Below, one piece after another: positions 37,701 through 45,660 of a DNA stretch of 64,000 nt. Source of the DNA: Ligustrum vulgare (lineage: Eukaryota; Streptophyta; Magnoliopsida; Lamiales; Oleaceae); contig OY743183.1 in NCBI GenBank assembly GCA_963555705.1, positions 27,935,932-27,999,931 of the forward strand, in the 5' to 3' direction. The notes under the pieces are model-generated. The model did no database searches, was not told the DNA's origin, and was given only the letters and a program-made list of their open reading frames with translations. The translations under genes and the position numbers were made by a program. Positions within the stretch are counted from its first letter, which is position 1; each line of letters begins with the position of its first letter.

Positions 37701-38277
37701 GGATGGGTCCGAAATTGTGGTATGTGGAGTTGGTGATAAAGGAGAAGAAAGCATTTTACCTTGCTGGAAAGAGTAGTGTAAGTGATGATAATGATGATGC
37801 TTTTGAGGTGTTCCAATTGTTCATGTGTGGAGATGCTTGTTGATTGTACACAATGAGATGGAAAGAATAATTAAGAAGGAAACAAGGTGGGGAACGTGAG
37901 TTGTGATGGGGAAGAATATGTATTGAGTTGGTACTATAGAATATGATAGTGTAGAATTAGGTGTAATATTTATTTGTATAAAAATGATGATGTTTTTGTA
38001 TAAAGAATTGTTGTCTTGGTGTAAAGAAGAAGACATGTGGGAAAAATTTGGATTTTAGAAAGATTTTTTGAAAATAATACTTTGAATAAATAATTAAAAT
38101 AATAAAATTTTAGAAATTCGAATATTAAATTTAAAATCGAACAAATTCGATATTTCTTGACTTGGCTAGACGAATCCGTCGCGGCATTAATTTCAAAATA
38201 ATAAATGAAATAGTAGCGACACAATTTTCTAAATATTAAAATAATTATTTATTGCATAAAAATTCTGGGTCGCTATA
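34786..38277 (-). repeat. 3' LTR of the LOG-carrying element
   Basis: On the minus strand it runs TATAGCGACCCAG...CTCGGGGCGCTACA. Both LTRs of the element share the TA start instead of TG, so the change predates this insertion. It contains the hairpin (35145-35187), a tandem array of a 'cgaacttaggtggcaagaattc' type repeat (about 35460-35960), the 'gggactaaaatgaatac' repeats (36410-36490) and the TCTCTC/GC-rich block (36695-36840). A low-complexity Ser/His/Gln/Thr-rich tract runs to about 37800. Short ORFs here have exact twins in the other LTR and are not genes. Confidence 0.95.
35460..35960 (-). repeat. Minisatellite-like array inside the LTR (second copy at 42191-42691)
   Basis: Five to six imperfect repeats of a unit of about 60-110 bases built around 'ttaccgaacttaggtggcaa' and 'gaaatcctcataaacata'. 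The other LTR repeats the array without visible change. Other LTR families in the window lack it, so it contributes to the extra length (3.5 versus about 2.5 kb). Confidence 0.8.
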
Positions 38278-38340
38278 ATCTTACCTCCTTAAAATAATTT
38301 CGTCCTCGAAATTAAACTTACTTAATCTTAAAATTTCTGA
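38278..38340 (-). promoter_or_regulatory. Polypurine tract and 3' internal end of the LOG-carrying element
   Basis: Reverse complement reads AATTTCGAGGACGAAATTAT then TTTTAAGGAGGTAAGAT up to the LTR. The matching position in the 48.6-60.5 kb element (57955-57995) reads the same with small changes (AAGGGGGTAAGGT). This is the priming tract for plus-strand DNA synthesis and marks the left limit of the cargo. Confidence 0.85.
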
Positions 38341-38810
38341 ATACTTAATCAGAATCTCTTCTTCTTATCATCGAAAATTCCAAAAATAATCAAAGAATTA
38401 CCTGAATATCTTCTCTACGTAATATACCCAAACATATCAACATAATATCATCAACTTATCTTTCCAATATTTGTAATCCAAAATTCAGTAAACAAATATC
38501 TCCCAAAATTAAGATTCTATACTTAAATGTCACCACATTTCCTGCAAAGTATTTCTTTCACTTGTATATACGTATGAATTCTGATTCAATACGGTACTCA
38601 TTTTACTTTCCACGTATCATCACACTATACCAAGATTATCATTATTAAAACAAAATATCAGTACCCATAATCCAAGAAAATATTCCAAATCTCCAATCAA
38701 ATCTCCTTTATCGATAAAATTTAACAGCGCATTACTTCTTGTCTCCTCTTTTCATTAAAATAATCCTGCGCTTTCTTGCTGGTCACAACATCACGCGGAT
38801 TCACTCAGAT
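38341..38810 (+). other. Cargo 5' region upstream of the Cys-rich ORF
   Basis: About 470 bases of AT-rich sequence with no ORF and no visible match to the other LTR element. It is presumed promoter or flanking DNA that came with the cargo. Confidence 0.4.
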
Positions 38811-38813
38811 CCT

Positions 38814-38826
38814 TTGCGCTTTTAAA
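38814..38826 (+). promoter_or_regulatory. TATA-like box before the Cys-rich ORF
   Basis: 'gcttttaaatag' lies about 40 nt before the ATG at 38862, so a transcript from it would have a very short leader. A close match, 'ggctttaaatag', precedes the LOG ORF. Confidence 0.5.
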
Positions 38827-38861
38827 TAGTTCATGCTGAGAAGAGGTTGAATCATCAAACA

Positions 38862-39413
38862 ATGGATATCATTCTTTCTAACATTCGCAAGTATTATTCC
38901 AGTCTTCCTATGAATGATCTGAGAAAGATCTATAAAATAAGGCTCGAAAGATTGAGGTTGCTAATGGCTCATGATATTCCAGAAGATGTTCGCTGGTTGA
39001 TAGAAGCAAAGGTTCGACTATCTGGTGAATTACCATCAACATTTCCAAAACATATGCCTGGTTTAGGCAAAAGCACGTTCGCAAAGAAACGAAGAGCAAA
39101 AAGACTGGGTGGTTGCTACAAATGTGCTCGTTGGAACTGTAATACACGTTGCAAATCAGTAGGATATTCTTCTACTAATCGGGATGATAAAATCGAATTC
39201 ATAAAGGGTGGACTGAGTAAGGAGTCTTTGGATGATATTCGACTGACTCTTGAGACGCACCCAAGTGGTTATGTACAACGTGAACTTCTCTCCTTATACG
39301 CTCAGTTTAACGAGGACAAAAATCGTTATAGTCTCCAAAATATAATATCGAAAGATCCTGTTTGCCAGTCTGTTTTACAAAATGAGGCTTCTGGCAGTTC
39401 AGCAATGATATAA
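38862..39413 (+). CDS. Basic Cys-rich protein resembling carlavirus-type nucleic-acid-binding protein (183 aa)
   Basis: An intact frame. The upstream in-frame codon at 38847 is TTG, so the start is taken as the ATG at 38862 in the good context ACAATGG. Counting from it, a helical Leu/Arg-rich N-terminus (1-55) precedes a basic run 'FAKKRRAKRLGGC' (73-85). Cysteines follow at 85, 88, 93 and 97 in a C-x2-C-x4-C-x3-C array, then 'KIEFIKGG' (110-117) and a C-terminal part unlike anything I know. A basic KRRA-x-x-LG-x-C-x-x-C module followed by an 'I-x-F-I' segment is the hallmark of the nucleic-acid-binding, often silencing-suppressing, proteins of carlaviruses and relatives. The Cys spacing is shorter than usual. 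Homology is therefore likely but unproven, and a host zinc-finger origin is possible. Antisense to the retrotransposon that carries it. Confidence 0.6.
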   Translation: MDIILSNIRKYYSSLPMNDLRKIYKIRLERLRLLMAHDIPEDVRWLIEAKVRLSGELPSTFPKHMPGLGKSTFAKKRRAKRLGGCYKCARWNCNTRCKSVGYSSTNRDDKIEFIKGGLSKESLDDIRLTLETHPSGYVQRELLSLYAQFNEDKNRYSLQNIISKDPVCQSVLQNEASGSSAMI

Positions 39414-39700
39414 GGTAAATCTTTTTAAAATATTTTGCTGCTTTCTTTCACGCGTTTTGGAAATAAAATATATTTTCCTTTCTCGAGGTTTGATAAAGCT
39501 GGAAATAAATCACCGAAAGGTGATATCTTTGATAAAATAGTCAAAAGTTGGCCGATTTTGTCAAAAAGTGAATCTTTACTTTTTCAGAATCAATCAAAAA
39601 CAGTAAATTTTTCCGGCTTTAAATAGCCAAACATATTTCATAGTTCAGGCATCCCAAAATCACATCTTCTTCGTAAGTTTTCCCTTCTTTACTATCAAAG
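39414..39700 (+). promoter_or_regulatory. Intergenic region with TATA-like box of the LOG gene
   Basis: 287 bases between the two cargo ORFs. 'ggctttaaatag' at about 39615-39627 lies about 75-85 nt before the LOG start. A small hairpin-like 'tcaccgaaaggtga' sits at about 39509-39522. The layout suggests separate promoters rather than one bicistronic unit. Confidence 0.5.
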
Positions 39701-40354
39701 ATGGAAGCACCAAAACTTCGACAGATCAAAACTATTTGTGTATTTTGTGGATCAAAAGTAGGGAAAGGCTTCGGTTATCTAGAAGCGGCTGTAGATCTTG
39801 GAAAGAAACTGGGGGAAAAAGGTATCACTCTTGTATATGGGGGTGGTAGCAGTGGTCTAATGGGTTGTGTTTCCCAATCTGCTCTTGCAGAGAAATCAAA
39901 AGTAATCGGTGTTATACCTGTCCCTTTGGTAGATGTTGCAGGCAAAACACGAGGGCATGAAGTTCAAACTTTATCCATCCATGAACGCATAACTTGTATG
40001 CTATATGGTTCTGATGCCTTTATAGCCCTGCCCGGAGGTTTTGGTACCTTAGAAGAAATTTTTAACATTACCTCATGGGCTCAACTAGATCTCCATACTA
40101 AGCCTATTGGGCTTCTGAATGTTAACAATTTCTTTGATGGTTTGTTAACCTTTCTTGATTATGCTGTGGAACAGGGATTCATCTCTCCATTTTCCAGAAG
40201 GCTTCTTATTTCTGCTCCTACTATTGATGAACTACTGGATAAGCTGCAGTCATATATCTCAATACAAGATCCAGCAGGAGTTAAAATAGATTGGTCGCAA
40301 GGAAGGGGAATCAAGCGAAAATGGAGTCCGGTTAATGTAAATTTAACTCTTTGA
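39701..40354 (+). CDS. LOG-like: LOG-type cytokinin riboside 5'-monophosphate phosphoribohydrolase, intronless, inside a retrotransposon
   Basis: LOG enzymes release active cytokinin bases from riboside monophosphates in cytosol and nucleus. This 217-residue ORF is normal LOG length and complete. It shows the Rossmann start 'ICVFCGS' (12-18), 'YGGGSSGLMG' (46-55), 'GHEVQ' (85-89), 'HER' with the conserved Arg (94-96), the family signature 'PGGFGTLEE' (111-119) and 'TWAQL'-like 'SWAQLDLHTKPIGLLN' (125-140). The usual R-K-A-x-M segment reads R-I-T-C-M (96-100), a change beside the active site that may alter activity. Plant LOG genes normally have several introns; this copy has none, so it passed through RNA or came from an intronless source. 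It lies antisense to the element, with its own TATA-like box and poly(A) signal. Confidence 0.92.
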   Translation: MEAPKLRQIKTICVFCGSKVGKGFGYLEAAVDLGKKLGEKGITLVYGGGSSGLMGCVSQSALAEKSKVIGVIPVPLVDVAGKTRGHEVQTLSIHERITCMLYGSDAFIALPGGFGTLEEIFNITSWAQLDLHTKPIGLLNVNNFFDGLLTFLDYAVEQGFISPFSRRLLISAPTIDELLDKLQSYISIQDPAGVKIDWSQGRGIKRKWSPVNVNLTL

Positions 40355-40364
40355 ATCTTAGAAT

Positions 40365-40577
40365 AGGTGGGGGTAGAGTACGGAGTATTCTCACTCTCGA
40401 GACACCCCTCCATTTACTAGGATTTCCTTAATGTTTAAATCTTGTGTGTACTTCAAAGATTCCAGGTGGTAGATTACGGAGTATTCTTACTCTCGAAACA
40501 CACCTCTTTGAAGGTTTTCTCTATTTCCTCAAAAGATCAGAGGTGGTAGGATACGGCTACTCCGGAAACACATCTCT
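40365..40577 (+). other. Three homologous stem-loop repeats after the LOG stop codon
   Basis: Copies at 40365-40411, 40464-40507 and 40541-40577 share AGGTGG, 'TACGG', 'GAAACAC' or its variant, and a closing C/T-rich end. The outer arms can pair in each copy (for example AGGTG with CACCT in copy 2, GGGGT with ACCCC in copy 1, AGGTG with CATCT by one wobble in copy 3) even though sequences differ. The inner arms pair as GAGTA/TACTC or CGG/CCG. Such conserved pairing suggests a structured RNA element in the 3' untranslated region. Confidence 0.55.
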
Positions 40578-40639
40578 CATTCTGAGGATCTTTCCATGTT
40601 TTTCTCTTATGCTTTCGTGTGTTCTCCTTATGAGAAAAT

Positions 40640-40645
40640 AATAAA
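40640..40645 (+). terminator. Poly(A) signal downstream of LOG
   Basis: AATAAA 286 bases after the LOG stop and just past the stem-loops. The match to the related element starts immediately afterwards (about 40661), so the cargo appears to include its own 3' end signal. Confidence 0.5.
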
Positions 40646-40660
40646 ATCTCTGCTATCATC

Positions 40661-41500
40661 TACTAAATCTCGTTTGTGATGTAAATGATCTTGCATGTCT
40701 AACCTTAATTCCTTTAGTGGATGCTTATCATATTATGCTCTTAATTCCAAATGATAAAATTCTGGATAGAGTCTCCCTTGTAATTTGGACTTATCCAAAC
40801 CATAAGCATACTTCATAACTCACAATAATAAATAACTCCACATTTGATCACAACGATCTAAAAATATTGAAAATGATTCCAACACTTCAATATCATCAAA
40901 AATATCTCATAATTCAATTCATAATTCCTCAACATAACAATTTCAAATCATATTTTTCAATATCACAATATCACTTCCTTCCATACCTTAATTGGCTCAA
41001 AAGACTACTCATAATTATAAATATATGCCATAAATCATATTCCCAAAATTTATTCACAAAGCCAAACTTCATAATAAATTTCTCTTCAACATAGAGGCAT
41101 AATTCATTTACTCAACATAATATCCATTACTTAATTTTCAATAAAATCATATTGTTCCCATTATGCTCAACACTCGTTTTCTTTCTAAAAAAATTTCTCA
41201 TAATCATACATTAAAGCATATAAGTTATGACAAAGCATAACAACATCATTATTTTCGAAGAAATACATTCTTATTTCTCATAAATCATAAGTATCCGAAA
41301 TACTCTTCATTCTTTCTCATAAATCAATAAAATGAGTATTCGAAATACTGAAATAACTTTAAACATCATAAACTTCTTTACCTCGGAGTTGGTGGAACGA
41401 ATGATGGCAGTGGCAATCTTCATCAATAAAAATCTTAAAATGGAAAATATTTCTTGAAAATTCTTTTTGAAAATTTTTCCAGTCTACAGAAACGCAGACT
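40661..41500 (-). mobile_element. Primer-site-proximal internal region of the LOG-carrying element
   Basis: Reverse complement of about 40661-40805 aligns well with 54735-54895 of the neighbouring element (shared phrase 'aaattacaagggagactct'). The stretch up to the primer site (41360-41500) matches 53640-53790 ('gattgccactgccatcattc', 'gagccagtctgcgtttctgt'). It is non-coding leader-like sequence and marks the right limit of the cargo. Confidence 0.8.
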
Positions 41501-41513
41501 AGCTCTGATACCA
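41501..41513 (-). promoter_or_regulatory. tRNA-Met primer-binding site of the LOG-carrying element
   Basis: The minus strand reads TGGTATCAGAGCT three bases inside the 5' LTR end at 41517, complementary to initiator tRNA-Met. It defines the right-hand LTR as the 5' LTR. Confidence 0.92.
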
Positions 41514-41516
41514 ACT

Positions 41517-44500
41517 TGTAGCGCCCCGAGTTCCGTATACCCGATTCACTACGTCATTTTCTGTCTAAATTTTTCGAATAATATTTTTGCGGAAGAAATA
41601 ATTGAAATTCATTTTTGGCAACATTAAATAAACTGTAATGGCCGCTAAAATTGAAAACATTTATGAAACCATTTGAAATAGTAAATCGAACCATTAATAT
41701 TGTAAAGAAATTGCCAATATCATAATTTCTCAAATAAATGAACTTCTCTAAATTATTCGATTGTTTGGAAAATACGGAAATCATTAACGTCAAACTTTCA
41801 ACCGTTCAACGATTATTGCCACCATCATTCATCGCTCGCCACCGTCTCCGAAATCTGCAAAAACTGTTAAAAGTAGGGTGAGTATTTCATGGGGGAAATA
41901 CTCAGTAGACTCATCGCAAATTAATTTAATTTATAAGATGATTAAACACATAAATCCCGGCTCTTTATAAAACGGGCATTGATAGAGCTTCTTTATAAAA
42001 CTGCTCTTGATAAAACTCATATTGTGCATTACAGCACGGGACATATTTTGCAAATCATATGCTCTTTGAAAACATCTCTTTGAAAACAGTTCTTTGAAAA
42101 CCATATACTTATAAAACATTTTAATTATGCCAAGCATAATTTCTTTTGAAAGCATAACATAAGATAGGATTGAAATCCTCATAAACATAAGAAGACACAA
42201 GAACTTTACCGAACTTAGGTGGCAAGAATTCTTATGCAGTAAAATCATAATAACAGTAAGTTTTCATCATAACATAGGATAATATCGAAATCCTCGTAAA
42301 CATAAGAATTTTACCGAACTTAGGTGGCAAGAATTCTTATATAGTAAAATCACAGTAAGATCATAATAACAGTAAGTTTTCATCATAACATAGGATAATA
42401 TCGAAATCCTCGTAAACATAAGAATTTTACCGAACTTAGGTGGCAAGAATTCTTATGTAGTAAGTATACCAAGCATAATTTTCTGAAATTCATAGGGATC
42501 AATTGCATCATAACATAAGATAGGATCGAAATCCTCATAAACATATGCGACAGGAATTTTACCGAACTTAGGTGGTAAATCCTCATAAACATATGGAAAG
42601 ATAGGAATTTTACCGAACTTCGTGGCAAATCCTCATAAACATAGGAGACACAAGAATGTTACCGAACTTAGGTGGCAAGAATTCTTATGTGTAGCGCTAC
42701 TAAAACTCCGGTCCCCTTAACATATCATAACTTATCATATGGGACCCAAAACAATCTTGGTAGATTGATTTCATAGCAATGATCCAAAAAAAAACATTTT
42801 CGTGAAGCATAGGGTATACTTACTTTTCGTAAAAACATAAAGTATATTTTCTTTTCATAAAAAAAACATACTTACTTTTCATAACAACATAAGGTATATT
42901 TACCTTTCATAAAAACATACTTGTTTTTCTTAAAAATTGACTTTCACAAGTCACATGACATTCATATGAAATCATAATTTAAATCAATTAATAAGTGCGA
43001 GTCTACCTCAATTCCGAAGAGTGCAAAGTTAAGCGGGAATGACTTCAATTTCTTTAAATTCTCCGTACGCTTCGTCTTAGCCAATAAGTCACTTTAGTAT
43101 ATCGAATATATAGTTCAAAATGATAAATTATAATTTGAGGACTAAAATTGATGTTTTGAAAGTTGAGGGACTAAAATGAATACTTTTGAAAGTTGAAGGA
43201 CTAAAGTGAATATCTTTGAAACTTGGGCTTAAAATCAAATAAAGTAATTCAGCAGGGACTGAATTGATCAGAATTTTAAAATGAAAGGGCTGATTAAAAT
43301 CATTTAAAACTTAAGGGCTGAAATTGATGATTTTAAAACTAAAAGGACTGAATGGAAACAAATTAAAATGTCAGGGACTGATTTGCAAATTCTGGAAAGT
43401 TAAATATATCAGATCTGTTTTTCTCTCTCTCAACTCACTCTCTCGCGATCCATTCTCTCTCTCTCAACCTCTACGCACATTTCGGCGATCAGGAAAAGAA
43501 ATGGTCTCTGACCGACGGAATTGCCGGCGAATACTCCGGCGCAGGTGCGGCGAACTGCGGGAGAGGTGGTAGACTAGGTTTTTGTGCGGTTTATATGCGA
43601 GATGTGGCTAGACCGAGGCTTGAAGGTCGCGATTTGGGTCTGAAATTCCGGCGAAGGGAGCGGCGATTGAGGTAAGTAACTGGGCTTCTTCTATTTATTG
43701 GTTTTCGTGGATGTTGGGTTGATTGCAAATTGGTGGTGATTCAATGAAACTCGGTGGTGGTACAGATGAGGAAAGCTGAGTTTGGTTGGCTGTTCAATTG
43801 GTGTTGATTGATTCGATTGGGAGTCATGGATATGTTTGTGAATGGTTGGTGGTCTGTTGGTTTGATTCTTGAGTTGGGTAGTGATGCGGCGGTGAACTTG
43901 AGGTAGTTGGGCGGCTCAGACGATGAGTGCAGAGGGTGTTGATGATGATGATGACGCTGATTCAATTGGTGATTGGCTATGGTGCTGATATTGATGATGA
44001 ATTTGGTTCTAAACCGAGGGTAGATGTTGGGCAGTAGGCTGTTGGGGTTGATTTTGGTGGTGTTGTGGTGCAGCTGGGTGGTTTCGAAGTGGGTGGTGAT
44101 GATGATAATGAGTTTGGTGATACTGTGGTGACGGTCATGGTGGAGCTGCTAGTGGCTGAAATGGCAGTGGGGCGTTTGAGGTGGTTTTGATGTTATGGTG
44201 ATTGCAAAAATTGGGGATTGAAGTATTGTTGCTTGACATTAGAGCTGCTGGTGGTGGAGGAGGACTGATGATGCTTGGTTGTCTAGCTGCAGAAAAGGAA
44301 CTGCAGTTGGAATGAGGTGATGATGCTGATGATTCATAAGTTTCGTGGTTATGGTTTGGGGCTGCAACTGATAATTGTGGTAGTGATGATGATGATGTTT
44401 ATATATATTGAATTGTGGAAATCTGAAAATGGATGGGTCCGAAATTGTGGTATGTGGAGTTGGTGATAAAGGAGAAGAAAGCATTTTACCTTGCTGGAAA

Positions 44501-45007
44501 GAGTAGTGTAAGTGATGATAATGATGATGCTTTTGAGGTGTTCCAATTGTTCATGTGTGGAGATGCTTGTTGATTGTACACAATGAGATGGAAAGAATAA
44601 TTAAGAAGGAAACAAGGTGGGGAACGTGAGTTGTGATGGGGAAGAATATGTATTGAGTTGGTACTATAGAATATGATAGTGTAGAATTAGGTGTAATATT
44701 TATTTGTATAAAAATGATGATGTTTTTGTATAAAGAATTGTTGTCTTGGTGTAAAGAAGAAGACATGTGGGAAAAATTTGGATTTTAGAAAGATTTTTTG
44801 AAAATAATACTTTGAATAAATAATTAAAATAATAAATTTTTAGAAATTCGAATATTAAATTTAAAATCGAACAAATTCGATATTTCTTGACTTGGCTAGA
44901 CGAATCCGTCGCGGCATTAATTTCAAAATAATAAATGAAATAGTAGCGACACAATTTTCTAAATATTAAAATAATTATTTATTGCATAAAAATTCTGGGT
45001 CGCTATA
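41517..45007 (-). repeat. 5' LTR of the LOG-carrying element
   Basis: Near-identical twin of 34786-38277 (see that entry for content); hairpin copy at 41876-41918. It drives transcription leftward through the interior, so element RNA would contain the antisense of LOG and of the Cys-rich ORF. Confidence 0.95.
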
Positions 45008-45012
45008 CTCAC

Positions 45013-45660
45013 GACCCTAAATCCATATAAGAAATAGTGCTACTTATATCAATTTAATAAATAAATTAACTATCGGTGTCGTCAAAAGGACAAATAGGTC
45101 TGTTGGGTTTACAGCTTGATCTTTTAGTCTCAGTTTGGCTCACTAAAAGGAAGGAGAAAAATACGTTTTCTAGGTAGTTATAGATACACATCAAAAATAA
45201 GGTAGAACCTAAAATCATTCAATTATCAGGTGTGTGTGTGTGTGTGTGTGTAGTAACGAAAATCAAGGAAAGATGCATCCCCTGAAATCATGTGATCAGT
45301 TATTCGACCTTACCATATGAAGCGAATCTCTCACATTAATCGTTGTTTGATTAGCATTTTGGATGCAAACAAAAATTTGATGCAGAAAAAGTCCGGAGAT
45401 CACACATTCATTGCCGACTCCGGAATCTCTTTATTTTGAAATTGAAGATAAACGAGTTCACATACAATTCTCATGTTTGTGGCATTGCTGGAAATAAGAG
45501 GTCAAATTTTTGGATAGAAAATTGTATTATGGAGAAAGAATCAACTTCCACCGGTAAGTTACCATACATTTGTATACAATTTGGTCTAAAAAATATTAGG
45601 TCACACGATGAATATTTAGTGATCATCTTGTATACAAATTGGAGATAGGCTAAAATTTGA
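45013..45660. other. Flanking sequence with (TG)n run
   Basis: No gene was recognised. A (TG)n run lies at 45231-45251. A pair of 'ttgtatacaattt' / 'ttgtatacaaatt' phrases at about 45573 and 45630 may be the edge of the repeat-rich tract that follows. Confidence 0.4.

Larger units (their letters stand above)
34786..45007 (-). mobile_element. Young LTR retrotransposon carrying a LOG gene and a Cys-rich protein gene
   Basis: A complete element: LTRs 34786-38277 and 41517-45007, perfect 5-bp duplication CTCAC (34781-34785, 45008-45012), tRNA-Met primer site (reverse complement of 41501-41513) and polypurine tract (reverse complement of 38278-38290). The last two set minus-strand orientation. 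By eye the LTRs differ at about four places (A-run near 36056/42786, two substitutions near 36299 and 36313, one near 38116), so insertion is recent. The 3.24 kb interior has no gag-pol. It holds two intact ORFs on the plus strand, antisense to the element. Sequence next to the primer site and next to the polypurine tract matches the element at 48.6-60.5 kb, so it is a non-autonomous relative with captured cargo. Confidence 0.93.

Noticed and set aside
38847..38861. Upstream start of the Cys-rich ORF at 38847
   Set aside because: The codon is TTG; the first ATG is at 38862 in good context, so the five extra residues are not supported.
39701..40354. LOG ORF as an ordinary resident host gene flanked by unrelated repeats
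   Set aside because: The flanking 3.49 kb sequences are true LTRs with target duplication, and primer site and polypurine tract lie inside them, so the ORF is within one element.
34786..45007. Simple segmental duplication of 3.49 kb separated by 3.2 kb
   Set aside because: Terminal TG/CA-type ends, CTCAC duplication, tRNA-Met primer site and polypurine tract at the correct places show LTRs, not a random duplication.
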